Source: Actinomycetes bacterium (GTDB lineage Bacteria > Actinomycetota > Acidimicrobiia > Acidimicrobiales > RAAP-2). From it: a stretch of DNA of 64,000 nucleotides. Made by a program: the position numbers and the translations under genes. The notes below the pieces were generated by a model that saw nothing but the letters and a program-made list of their open reading frames with translations, was not told where the DNA came from and ran no database searches. The DNA is taken from contig JAJZBK010000011.1 in assembly GCA_021798955.1 (NCBI GenBank), positions 8,695-72,694 of the forward strand, given 5' to 3'. Of the stretch, positions 55,351 to 63,156 are shown piece after piece. How positions within the stretch are numbered: position 1 is the first letter of the stretch; the number at the start of each line of letters is the position of its first letter.

Positions 55351-55384
55351 CGAACCGGAGGCGTGTCGAAGGCCGGTCCGTTTC

Positions 55385-55453
55385 GGGGTCGACCCCGGCC
55401 CGTACCGGCCCCGTCGTGGCTTCCTGCGCTCGAACGGTACCGGTGCCGGTACC
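55385..55453. promoter_or_regulatory. Two palindromes upstream of prs
   Basis: GGGGTCGACCCC (55385-55396) and an 18-base palindrome GGTACCGG-TG-CCGGTACC (55436-55453) in the glmU-prs gap. They could be operator sites or the stem of a glmU terminator; no T-tract follows. Confidence 0.35.
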
Positions 55454-55564
55454 CGCTTGTTCCGACACCGGTCAGCGTGGGGGGGAGCACGTGAGGGGGG
55501 GGAGCGAGCCGGTGTGCCCCGACGTGACGACGTCGGCCCATCGATGAGCCCGTCGTGCCTGCGG

Positions 55565-55570
55565 TAGCCT
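55565..55570 (+). promoter_or_regulatory. -10 element (TAGCCT) before prs, leaderless spacing
   Basis: TAGCCT exactly six bases before ATG 55577, so the prs transcript probably begins at its start codon. Confidence 0.55.
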
Positions 55571-55576
55571 CCGCTC

Positions 55577-56548
55577 ATGGAGTTCACGCCCCGTCGTCGG
55601 CTCGAGCTCGTCTCGGGGAGGTCTCACCCGGAGCTGGCCCAGGACATCGCTGCCGAGCTCGGCGTGCAGCTCGGCGAGGCCAACCTCCGCGAGTTCGCCA
55701 ACGGCGAGATCCACTGCCGGTACGACAACTCGATCCGGGGTAGTGACGTCTTCATCGTCCAGACGCACTGCAACCCGGTCAACGACACGCTGATGGAGCA
55801 CCTGATCATGATCGACGCGGCCAAGCGGGCCTCGGCGAAGCGGATCACAGCGGTGTGCCCCTACTACGGCTACTCCCGGCAGGACCGAAAGGCGACCGGT
55901 CGTGAGCCGATCACCGCGAAGCTGGTCGCCGACATGCTGTCGGTCGCCGGCGCTGACCGAGTCGTGAGCGTGGACCTCCACTCGGGGCAGATCCAGGGTT
56001 TCTTCGACGTGCCGTTCGACCACTTGACGGCTGCACCGGTGCTGGAGGAGTACCTGCGTGGCCAGGGGACCAACGACCTCGTCGTCGTGGCCCCGGATGC
56101 CGGCCGGGTCAAGGTGGCCGAGCGGTTCAGCCAACACCTGGGGGCTGACCTCGCGGTCGTCCACAAGCGTCGTCCCCGTGGGTCCGCCAACAAGGTCGAG
56201 GCACTGCACGTCGTCGGCGAAGTGCAAGGTCGGCGCTGCGTCCTCATCGACGACATGATCGACACAGCCGGCACCATTGTGGCGGCAGCCGATCTGTTGG
56301 CCGAACGGGGTGCCACTGAGGTGTGGTGCATGGCCACGCACGCCGTGCTCTCCGATCCCGCAGTGGACCGCCTGAAGAACTCGGCCCTGACCAAGGTCGT
56401 CGTCACCAACACCTTGCCGATCCCGGCAGACCGACGGTTCGACAAGCTCGAGGTCCTCTCGGTGGCCAAGATCATCTCGGATGCCATCGATGCTGTCTTC
56501 GAGGACTCGTCCGTCTCCGAGATCTTCGGCGGCGAGAACCTCGCCTGA
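55577..56548 (+). CDS. prs: Ribose-phosphate pyrophosphokinase (PRPP synthetase)
   Basis: A 323-residue enzyme making PRPP from ribose-5-phosphate and ATP for nucleotide, His and Trp synthesis. Seen: ANLREFANGEIHCRYDNSIRG, PYYGYSRQDRKATGREPI (flexible ATP loop region), VDLHSGQIQGFF, the catalytic KRRPRGSANKVEA region and the PRPP-binding loop IDDMIDTAGTIV. Class I bacterial type, normal length. It follows glmU as in many bacteria; the usual downstream rplY is replaced here by a repeat tract and an HNH gene. Confidence 0.97.
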   Translation: MEFTPRRRLELVSGRSHPELAQDIAAELGVQLGEANLREFANGEIHCRYDNSIRGSDVFIVQTHCNPVNDTLMEHLIMIDAAKRASAKRITAVCPYYGYSRQDRKATGREPITAKLVADMLSVAGADRVVSVDLHSGQIQGFFDVPFDHLTAAPVLEEYLRGQGTNDLVVVAPDAGRVKVAERFSQHLGADLAVVHKRRPRGSANKVEALHVVGEVQGRRCVLIDDMIDTAGTIVAAADLLAERGATEVWCMATHAVLSDPAVDRLKNSALTKVVVTNTLPIPADRRFDKLEVLSVAKIISDAIDAVFEDSSVSEIFGGENLA

Positions 56549-56554
56549 GCAGGC

Positions 56555-56659
56555 GCCGGACGCCGGACGCCGGACGCCGGACGCCGGACGCCGGACGCCG
56601 GACGCCGGACGCCGGACGCCGGACGCCGGACGCCGGACGCCGGACGCCGGACGCCGGAC
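56555..56659. repeat. 7-bp tandem repeat GCCGGAC, 15 copies
   Basis: Fifteen perfect copies starting seven bases after the prs stop, in the convergent gap before the HNH gene. The unit length would shift frame, so the tract is noncoding. Open frames across it on all strands are artefacts. Confidence 0.97.
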
Positions 56660-56765
56660 GCCGGGGGTGGCGCCGATCGACGCCATCGGCCAAGGTTGGC
56701 TGGAGCGGAGAAGCCCGTCACCGCTCGCTGGGTCCATCACGGGCAGCTGAGCACGTCGCTCCTCG

Positions 56766-58187
56766 TCAGCCGTCGCCATCGTCGACGACGATCGGGTCGT
56801 CAGGTGGGTGCCACACCCACCTCCCAGGACCTCCGCTCAGGCGGAAGCCGCGGAAGGTCTTGAGGAAGTGATGGTGGTGGCAGAGCCTGGCGAGGTTGGC
56901 CAGCGAGGTCGGGCCACCTTCCGCGAACGGAACGCGCCAGTGGTCGATCTCGAGCCCGAGGTCCGAGCCGCACCCCGGAACGACACAGGTTCGGTCACGT
57001 TCGATCAACGCCGTTCGCACCGGGGCCGGGATGGTACGGCCGGCGTGGCACACGGTGGCCACGTCGACGCCGTCGACGATCACGAGCTTGAGCCAGGCAT
57101 CACCGAGCAGGGAGCGAGCTGACTCGACGGGGACCGGACCGACCCCGGCGATCTCGCAGACCTCTCCGTCGCCGGCCCAACCTCGCCGGAGAGCAGCGAC
57201 ATCGACTCGGACGTGGACGACGGCGGGTGGAGTCGGCCCGGTCGAGCCCTCTCTGGCACCGCCGGCTCCGTCGGTCGTCGCGGTGAAGCCGTCCCGGCAC
57301 ATTGACACCAAGGCGTCAGCAGCGAGACGTTCGTAGCGCTCTGGTGCACCGCGGCGCCGGGCTTCGTCAGCGAGCAGTTTCGTCCGGGTTTCGAGAGCGG
57401 AGCGGATGACGGCACCTGCGTCCGGAGTGAACCGAGCCTCGAGGCGGACGGCACCATCGTCGTCCGACCACGTTCGGCAGTACCGCGATGACCGGACGAG
57501 CTCGTAGTTGCGGACGGCCTCATCGTGGGTGAGCGAGCGCGCCCGTGTCGCCCGGCAGCGCTCGCGCAGAGACCGATGGTCGTCGCGAACTGCAGCGCCG
57601 ACGAGCGTCAGCTCTTCATCCGGGTTTGCCAGTGCAGCGTCCGAGACGGCCTGCACGCGGCTCCGAGACAACCGGCCGGACCGGAGGGCCTTGTCGAGTG
57701 CCTGCTGGTGGGGCAGACGTCGGCCGAGCTCGAGTGTCCGGACTGCATCGCCGACCGATTCGCCAGTCACCTCGGCGAGCCAGTGCGCCGCTGACCGTTG
57801 GCCCGATGCCGTCTGGGGCGCTGCGAGCGCAGCCCGCGCCGCGGCAAGCGTCTTGCCGGCATGGCCGAGGTGTTCGCAGCGGGTGAAGGACGCCACGAGG
57901 CGCATGGCCTGGCGACCGTCCACGCGCTGGGCGTCGAGGCAAGCGACGATCGATGCGATGGTGTCGATCGCCCGATCGAGCTGGTCGAGCTGGTCGAGCT
58001 GGTCGAGCTGGTCGAGCTGGTCGAGCTGGTCGAGCTGGTCGAGCTGGTCGAGCTGGTCGAGCTGGTCGAGCTGGTCGAGCTGGTCGAGCTGGTCGAGCTG
58101 GTCGAGAGGTCGGGGTCCGCTGCCGGGGGTCGGCTGGGACGCAGCCGACCGTGCGGATTGATTTGCACCTCCAGCGCGTACGGCCAT
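56766..58187 (-). CDS. DUF222 / HNH endonuclease domain protein
   Basis: A 473-residue protein of the actinobacterial DUF222-HNH type (13E12-like in mycobacteria). After a 14-copy LDQ repeat (about residues 28-69), a helical DUF222 region runs to about 390 with RSAAHWLAEVTGESVGDAVRTLELGRRL. It ends in an HNH nuclease domain: CVVPGCGSDLGLEIDHWRVPFAEGGPTSLANLARLCHHHHFLKT, with Cys pair, catalytic His of DHW and the final His cluster (given in parts only to mark them). The start is ATG 58187, though an in-frame ATG at 58238 is possible. These proteins occur in multiple copies per genome; their targets are unknown. Confidence 0.85.
   Translation of the reverse strand: MAVRAGGANQSARSAASQPTPGSGPRPLDQLDQLDQLDQLDQLDQLDQLDQLDQLDQLDQLDQLDQLDQLDRAIDTIASIVACLDAQRVDGRQAMRLVASFTRCEHLGHAGKTLAAARAALAAPQTASGQRSAAHWLAEVTGESVGDAVRTLELGRRLPHQQALDKALRSGRLSRSRVQAVSDAALANPDEELTLVGAAVRDDHRSLRERCRATRARSLTHDEAVRNYELVRSSRYCRTWSDDDGAVRLEARFTPDAGAVIRSALETRTKLLADEARRRGAPERYERLAADALVSMCRDGFTATTDGAGGAREGSTGPTPPAVVHVRVDVAALRRGWAGDGEVCEIAGVGPVPVESARSLLGDAWLKLVIVDGVDVATVCHAGRTIPAPVRTALIERDRTCVVPGCGSDLGLEIDHWRVPFAEGGPTSLANLARLCHHHHFLKTFRGFRLSGGPGRWVWHPPDDPIVVDDGDG
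57981..58106 (-). repeat. 9-bp in-frame tandem repeat (LDQ), 14 copies
   Basis: Fourteen perfect copies of CTGGTCGAG near the 5' end of the HNH gene, encoding a run of Leu-Asp-Gln likely to form a helix. Confidence 0.97.
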
Positions 58188-58694
58188 GGTCCTATGCAAG
58201 CATGAGGGTGTCTCACAATCCGGCATCGGCTGCATCATCGTTTTTTTGTTGATAGACACATCACATGGGGCGAGATGGACACCACAAAAGGTGGTGATGG
58301 GCGGCTGACACGCTGCGTCGACAGATGACCACATTGCGAGACGAGGCCAGTGATCGACTCGGGGTCCCACATGGGGACACGAACGCATCGGGCGCGATGC
58401 GCAGGGCACGTCTGAGGTGCGCCGGCGGCATCGTTCCGGCACCAGAGGGGCTGAACAGGGGTTCTGTCTGCATCGACGTCAATTTGACCGGCCAGGCGGG
58501 GGCTGACGGTCCGTGCCAGGAGGAAGGCTGAACCCAGAGACCAGTCGGCAAGGTGGTGGGCAGTTGCGGTGCAAGGTGGCGTGGAGAACCTGGGGACGGG
58601 TGGGGCAGTTGCGGCAGAGGGATCGGAGCAGGTCCAAGTCAGGGAGACAAGTGGGACGATCGGAATTGCATCCATGCTGAAGAAGAAAAAGCAC
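58188..58694. other. About 500-base divergent intergenic region, no gene recognised
   Basis: Between the HNH gene and the Tad-type operon. It contains an AT-richer stretch with a 7-T run (58240-58246) that falls in the 5' region of the HNH gene. Short open frames here (for example from ATG 58675, 32 basic residues) lack family resemblance and one overlaps the promoter at 58695-58723. No RNA structure was recognised. Confidence 0.6.
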
Positions 58695-58723
58695 TTGCGA
58701 GATCGCCGAAGGACTCCTATGGT
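58695..58723 (+). promoter_or_regulatory. Promoter of the Tad-type operon
   Basis: TTGCGA (58695-58700), exactly 17 bases, then TATGGT (58718-58723): the best sigma-70-type promoter seen in the window. The transcript would begin near 58730, upstream of the small frame at 58762 and the CpaB-like gene. Confidence 0.6.
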
Positions 58724-58761
58724 GCGCTCTCGGCGTGGAAGGTGTGTGCGAGGCGGAGCAC

Positions 58762-58990
58762 GATGCGAGTGAGCAACGGCGGGATGATGGGTCGGTGGCT
58801 CGACCCCGAGGGGGATGGTCGGGAGCCGGTGGCGGTGGCGGTAGCGCGTTGTCGGGTCGCCTCGGTCGCACGGGGCGGGGACGGCGACCGGGGCAGGGCA
58901 GGGAGCGCGTGTCGTCGGAGGGATAACGAGGCGGGTCCGCCGTGCCGGCCGTCTTCCGGTCCTTCGGCAGCGAGGCGGCAAGCGGCATGA
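58762..58990 (+). CDS. Possible small leader protein (75 residues) before the CpaB-like gene
   Basis: ATG 58762 is preceded by GGCGGAGCACG (Shine-Dalgarno GGAG) about 39 bases after the predicted promoter, and its TGA overlaps ATG 58987 of the CpaB-like gene (ATGA). The product begins MRVSNGGMMGRWLDPEGDGR, then turns Ala/Arg/Gly-rich and resembles no family. The placement argues for a translated leader that couples initiation of the next gene; the composition argues that it may be untranslated leader sequence. Confidence 0.35.
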
Positions 58991-59817
58991 CTGCCGTCGA
59001 GGGCAGCGAAGAGCTGAGGGTTGGGCCGGCGGACCGACTGAGCTGGGTTGGCTCGCAATGGTCGCGGCGGGTCCCGCGTGGGGGCGTGGCGACGACGCAG
59101 TGGCGCAGGCGACCGATCATGCTGGCGTTGTCGCTTCTCGTCGTCGTGACGAGTGCCGCCGTCTTCAGTGACTCCTACGCACATGCCCGGCAGTTGACCC
59201 CGGTGCTGGAGGTCGCGGCGCCCGTCCGTCAGGGTCAGGTGATCGTTGCCTCGGACCTCTCGGAAGCCGATGTCGAGGTTGGTCGGTCGGTGTCGGTGGT
59301 GGCGGCAGGCCAGGCCGGCACGGTCGTCGGGGCGAGGGCGGCCGTCCCTCTCACCCCGGGTGAGCTACTGAGCTCGGCGGAGCTGACGCGCTCGACACCG
59401 CTCGCCGCAGGCGACGCCGAGGTGGGGGTGGTGGCGGGCGATGGTCAGCTTCCGTCCGCCGGACTCACACCTGGCGAGACGGTCATGGTCGTGGAGACCA
59501 GCCCGCCGGGCGCGCCCGCTGCTTCCGGAAGCACGGCGCCCGGTCTGGCAGCCGGAACCGCCGCGGTCGGGACACCAGCGGCGTCCGGTGTGGGGGGATC
59601 GGAGTCGGTCGTCCTCGTGCCGGCGGCACAGGTCGTCGACGTGAGGGAGGGAGCGTCAGGCTCGGGTTCCACTGCGGCCACCTTGGTCTCGCTGGTCGTA
59701 CCCGCAGCCGCTGCGCCTTCGGTGGCGGTCGCCGCTGCGGCGGACGAGGTCGCCCTGGTCTTGCTCCCGAGCCCCGGTTCGAGCTCGGCGGGCCAGGGCG
59801 GGAGCGGAGGTGCGTGA
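58987..59817 (+). CDS. SAF-domain protein, CpaB/RcpC-like (Flp/Tad pilus assembly)
   Basis: A 276-residue protein with one N-terminal membrane helix (about 45-65, RPIMLALSLLVVVTSAAVF), then a SAF domain: LEVAAPVRQGQVIVASDLSEADVEV and VPLTPGELLSSAEL are typical of CpaB/RcpC, periplasmic or wall-side proteins that help assemble Flp pili. After residue 140 the chain becomes Ala/Gly/Ser-rich with a second beta segment. ATG 58987 overlaps the preceding small frame; GTG 58942 is an in-frame alternative. First assembly gene of a run of five overlapping genes. Confidence 0.75.
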   Translation: MTAVEGSEELRVGPADRLSWVGSQWSRRVPRGGVATTQWRRRPIMLALSLLVVVTSAAVFSDSYAHARQLTPVLEVAAPVRQGQVIVASDLSEADVEVGRSVSVVAAGQAGTVVGARAAVPLTPGELLSSAELTRSTPLAAGDAEVGVVAGDGQLPSAGLTPGETVMVVETSPPGAPAASGSTAPGLAAGTAAVGTPAASGVGGSESVVLVPAAQVVDVREGASGSGSTAATLVSLVVPAAAAPSVAVAAAADEVALVLLPSPGSSSAGQGGSGGA

Positions 59818-60815
59818 TGCTCGTCACGGTGCTGTCGGTGTCCGGTGCCCCCGGGGTGACCACCTTGTGCCTCGCGCTCGGATCCACCTGGCCCACGGGG
59901 GTTTCTGGTGGGCCGGCACCGCGCCGGTTGCCGCCCGGTGCGTCTGCAGCCGGTTCGTGGTCGGAGGAGCCAGCCGGTTCGTGGTCGGAGGAGCCAGCCG
60001 GTTCGTGGTCGGAGGAGCCAGCCGGTTCGTGGTCGGAGGAGGGATCGCCGTCCTCGGACCAGCCGGTTCCCGTTCTGCCCGCGCTGGTGGCCGAGTGCGA
60101 TCCGCACGGCGGTGTGGTCGCCGCCCGGTTCGGGCTGGAGGACCGGCGAGGCTGGGGAGGCCTGTGCGCGACCGTGCGTCGGCAGGGATCTGCCGGAGTC
60201 GATGCGTTCGTCGACGTCCTGCCGGGGGGCGTCCACGTGCTCGTAGGCTGCCGGCCCGGAGAACGCGGTGCGTTGCGGGGACCGGTTCGCACCCGTGCCT
60301 GTGACGAGCTGGTAGCCGAGGCCGGTCGTCGCGACGTGATCGTCGACCTCGGGAGGTTTGACCCGGAGCTCGAGGCCGGCGACGGTCTGCTGGCGCGGTC
60401 GGACCGGGTGGTCGTGCTCGTCCGCCCGGACGTGGGCTCACTGGTTCGGCTCTGCGACCACGCCGGCAGGTTGCGATCGTCGGGGCCTGACGCCATCGGG
60501 GTGGTCTTGCGAGGCCGGAGCCCGTACACCAGCGGCGCTGTCGCCCGGGGCACGGGGCTCGTGGTGCTGGGCACGGTGCCGGATGCCCCGGCTGGCGCCG
60601 GTGTCGTGGCGGGTGAGCTGCCACCGAGGAGGCATTCGTTCCGCTCTCGGTACCTGCGTGCGGTCAGGTCGCTGGCCGAGTCGCTTGTTGGTGGTCCGCG
60701 TCGTGGGGGTGGAACGGGACCCGGTCGTGACCATCAGCTGACCCACCGATCGGGCGGCTGGCCCGGCGGCGATGGTCAGGCGGTGTCCAGGGCTGGGGGT
60801 GGGAGGGGCGCATGA
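59817..60815 (+). CDS. TadZ/CpaE-like P-loop-fold protein with degenerate Walker A
   Basis: A 332-residue protein of the MinD/ParA-like fold. The N-terminus LVTVLSVSGAPGVTTLCLALG occupies the Walker A place but lacks the Lys residues of KGGxGKT. VIVDLGRFDPE and DRVVVLVRPDVGSLVRL fit the later strands. This matches actinobacterial TadZ/CpaE-like or septum-site ATPase relatives that localise the Tad machine. An SWSEE-containing repeat (59949-60040) splits the first strand region from ECDPHGG. ATG 59817 follows GGAGG by six bases and is preferred over GTG 59814. It may bind nucleotide poorly or not at all. Confidence 0.7.
   Translation: MLVTVLSVSGAPGVTTLCLALGSTWPTGVSGGPAPRRLPPGASAAGSWSEEPAGSWSEEPAGSWSEEPAGSWSEEGSPSSDQPVPVLPALVAECDPHGGVVAARFGLEDRRGWGGLCATVRRQGSAGVDAFVDVLPGGVHVLVGCRPGERGALRGPVRTRACDELVAEAGRRDVIVDLGRFDPELEAGDGLLARSDRVVVLVRPDVGSLVRLCDHAGRLRSSGPDAIGVVLRGRSPYTSGAVARGTGLVVLGTVPDAPAGAGVVAGELPPRRHSFRSRYLRAVRSLAESLVGGPRRGGGTGPGRDHQLTHRSGGWPGGDGQAVSRAGGGRGA
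59949..60040 (+). repeat. 24-bp in-frame tandem repeat (AGSWSEEP), 3 copies + partial
   Basis: GCCGGTTCGTGGTCGGAGGAGCCA units inside the TadZ-like gene. Each adds eight residues with Trp and two Glu. Confidence 0.95.
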
Positions 60816-62302
60816 GGACCCGGGCTGAGATCGCCGCCCATCTGCGAGAACGGGTCGCCGACGACCTGGCCGCCACTCCCTCGAGCCTCGGTGTCGAGCA
60901 CCGTCGCGAGCTTGCTCGCCAGCGCATCTTCCACCACCTCGACGAGCTGGGGCGAACGGCAGTCGAGGACGCGGTGGTGGCGTTGACGCCCGAGGACGAG
61001 CAGCGGCTGGCCCAGGACGTCCTCGATGCGCTCTTCGGTATGGGGCGCCTACAGCCATTGATCGACGACGACGAGATCGAGAACATCGACGTCAACGGGT
61101 GCGACTGCGTCTGGGTCACGAGAGCAGACGGACGCAAGCACCGGGTGGGACCGGTTGCCGACAGCGACGACGAGCTGGTCGGGTTGGTCCGGGCCGCTGC
61201 GGTTCGTTTCGGGCTCTCCGAGCGTCGGTTCGACGCTTCGTGCCCCGAGCTCGACCTTCGTCTGCCGGATGGAAGCCGGCTGTCGGCGCTCATGGCGGTG
61301 ACGGATCGCCCCGTGCTGTCGATCCGGCGCCACCGGCACGACGACTTGTCGATCGCCGACCTGGTGGCGTTGGGCACGATGGACGAAGACCTGGCATCGT
61401 TCCTCGCCGCGGCCGTCCGGGCCCGCAAGAACATCGTCGTCGCCGGGGCGATGAACTCGGGGAAGACGACGCTGTTGCGGGCCCTGGCATCGTCCATCCC
61501 CGCACGCGAGCGGATCGTGACCATCGAGCAGTCCTTCGAACTATCGCTCGACAAGCACCCGTCCCGGCACCCAGACGTGGTGGCGCTCGAGGCTCGACCT
61601 CCCAACCTCGAGGGAATGGGCGAGATCACGGTCGCCCAGCTCGTGCGCCGGGCCCTGCGAATGAACGCCGACCGGGTCATCGTTGGCGAGGTCCTCGGCG
61701 ACGAAGTGCTGCCCATGTTGAACGCCATGAGCCAAGGGCGCTCGGGGTCGATGTGCACCATCCACGCCGACTCGTCAGCTGGGGTGTTCCGTCGGATCGC
61801 CTCGTACGCCGTCCAGGCGCCCGAGCGCCTCGCAGTAGAGGCAGCGAACCTGCTGATCGCCGGGTCCGTCGACCTGGTCGTCTACCTCGACGCCGACGTG
61901 ACCGACGACGGGGAGGGGCGGAACGGCGTCACGGTCGGCGACCCCGAGCAGTTCGCCCCAGCCGGTCACCGCGACGTCGACGGCGGGACGGCTCGGCCCG
62001 TGCTCGGCGGGAACGGTGAGGCGGTCGACGTCCTCGAGAGAGTGGAGGCGAGCGCTTCCGGAACGGGTCCGACAGCGTTCGCCGCTCCCAGCCGACGCCG
62101 CCGCGTCGTGTCGTCGATCAGGGAAGTCGTGGACGCCGACGGCCTGCAGGTCGTCTCCAACGAGGTGTACCGACCGGGACGGGGTCGTCGGGCCGTTCCC
62201 TGTGCCCCCGTCCGCTCGCAGACGCTGGCAGAACTGACGGCCGCCGGCTACCGATCGAGGTCCGTCCTGGTGGCGAGCGCTGGAGGTGTCCCGTGGGAGT
62301 GA
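60812..62302 (+). CDS. tadA: TadA/CpaF-family secretion ATPase
   Basis: A 496-residue hexameric ATPase of the type II/IV secretion superfamily that powers Flp pilus extrusion. Helical N-domain to about 180, then Walker A GAMNSGKTT (212-220), Walker B-like region with RVIVGEVLGDE (288-298) and the His box CTIHAD (about 315-320). The C-terminal roughly 110 residues after LVVYLDADV are a Gly/Asp-rich extension before LAELTAAGYRSRSVL. ATG 60812 overlaps the TadZ-like stop (ATGA). Name is by family; other CpaF-type systems use the same ATPase. Confidence 0.92.
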   Translation: MRTRAEIAAHLRERVADDLAATPSSLGVEHRRELARQRIFHHLDELGRTAVEDAVVALTPEDEQRLAQDVLDALFGMGRLQPLIDDDEIENIDVNGCDCVWVTRADGRKHRVGPVADSDDELVGLVRAAAVRFGLSERRFDASCPELDLRLPDGSRLSALMAVTDRPVLSIRRHRHDDLSIADLVALGTMDEDLASFLAAAVRARKNIVVAGAMNSGKTTLLRALASSIPARERIVTIEQSFELSLDKHPSRHPDVVALEARPPNLEGMGEITVAQLVRRALRMNADRVIVGEVLGDEVLPMLNAMSQGRSGSMCTIHADSSAGVFRRIASYAVQAPERLAVEAANLLIAGSVDLVVYLDADVTDDGEGRNGVTVGDPEQFAPAGHRDVDGGTARPVLGGNGEAVDVLERVEASASGTGPTAFAAPSRRRRVVSSIREVVDADGLQVVSNEVYRPGRGRRAVPCAPVRSQTLAELTAAGYRSRSVLVASAGGVPWE

Positions 62303-63156
62303 CGGCGGGATCGACGACAGCAGGACTGTGCGGGGCGTGCTTCGGTGCGGGGCTGATCGCCCTGTACGTCGGCGCCAGGGGCCCCGGGCTGGGTCGACTG
62401 CGGTCTGGACGGGCGCCGGGTGGCGTACTCGGGACCGGTCACCACCTCCTTCGCCTCGTCGGTGCCGCCGCCGCCGGGGCAGTGGTCGTGGCCGTCACCT
62501 CGTGGCCGGTCGCCGGGCTCACCGCCGCCGCCGCAGTGCTCGTCGGTCCGTGGTTGCTGGGCTCGCTTGGGGCCCAGACGGCGGTCGAGCGAGTCGAGGC
62601 CGTCGCCACGTGGACCGAGATGCTGCAAGGAACGTTGGCCGCCTCTGCGGGTATCGGCGAGGCCATCGGAGCGACCGCGGCAGTCGCTCCCCTGGCCATC
62701 CGCCCGGCAGTGGTCTCGCTGGCAGGGCGGCTGCGGTCCGGCGTGCCGACAGCCCAGGCGCTGACCCGCTTCGCCGCCGACGTGGACGACCCGTGTGCCG
62801 ACCGCGTGGTCTGCTCCCTGCTCCTCGCCACGTCGGCGCCCGCACAACGCCTTGGCGAGCTTCTCGCCACGCTTGCTGAAGCGACGCGGGACGAGGTTGC
62901 CGTCCGGGTCCGCGTGGAGACCAGCCGTTCGACGGTGCACAGCAGTGTCCGGCTGGTGATCGGCTGCTCGTTGCTGTTCGGCGCCGGACTGGTCGTGCTC
63001 GCTCGGCCCTACCTCGCTCCGTTCTCGTCGGTCGAGGGCCAGATCGTCCTTGCCGTGGTCGTGGCGTTGTACGGAGCCGGTGTGGCCCTCATGGCGGCGA
63101 TGTCCCGGATCGATGGCTCCGAGCGGCTGCTCGCCGGAGGGGGGCCGAGCTCGTGA
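62293..63156 (+). CDS. tadB: TadB-like type II secretion F-domain membrane protein
   Basis: A 287-residue inner-membrane platform protein. Two N-terminal helices, a cytoplasmic T2SSF domain (WTEMLQGTLAASAGIGEAIGATA, RLRSGVPTAQALTRFAADVDDPCADRVVCSLLLATSA) and two C-terminal helices around LVIGCSLLFGAGLVVL and QIVLAVVVALYGAGVALMAA. GTG 62293 overlaps the end of tadA by ten bases. With TadC it should form the platform on which TadA acts. Confidence 0.87.
   Translation: MGVTAGSTTAGLCGACFGAGLIALYVGARGPGLGRLRSGRAPGGVLGTGHHLLRLVGAAAAGAVVVAVTSWPVAGLTAAAAVLVGPWLLGSLGAQTAVERVEAVATWTEMLQGTLAASAGIGEAIGATAAVAPLAIRPAVVSLAGRLRSGVPTAQALTRFAADVDDPCADRVVCSLLLATSAPAQRLGELLATLAEATRDEVAVRVRVETSRSTVHSSVRLVIGCSLLFGAGLVVLARPYLAPFSSVEGQIVLAVVVALYGAGVALMAAMSRIDGSERLLAGGGPSS

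Noticed and set aside
55351-55480. A frameshifted remainder of the GlmU acetyltransferase domain
   Set aside because: None of the three frames after the stop contains hexapeptide repeats or the conserved residues of that domain.
56555-56750. Open frames across the GCCGGAC tract on both strands
   Set aside because: A repeated heptamer is open in all frames and gives Arg/Thr/Pro/Asp repeats; no start signal or domain.
57981-58106. Regular arrays (here and at 56555, 51087, 49949) as CRISPR
   Set aside because: Units are 7-15 bp with no spacers; these are simple tandem repeats.
56766-58187. DUF222/HNH gene as part of a mobile element or group II intron
   Set aside because: No flanking inverted or direct repeats, transposase or intron structure seen. 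It is a family of multicopy genes, so mobility cannot be shown from one copy.
58236-58250. Rho-independent terminator at the T-run
   Set aside because: No stable GC stem precedes the T-run on the plus strand and no gene ends there.
58675-58773. Small basic open frame MLKKKKHLRDRRR as another mini ribosomal protein
   Set aside because: It overlaps the -35/-10 promoter of the Tad-type operon, lacks a usable initiation signal and does not match known small ribosomal proteins.
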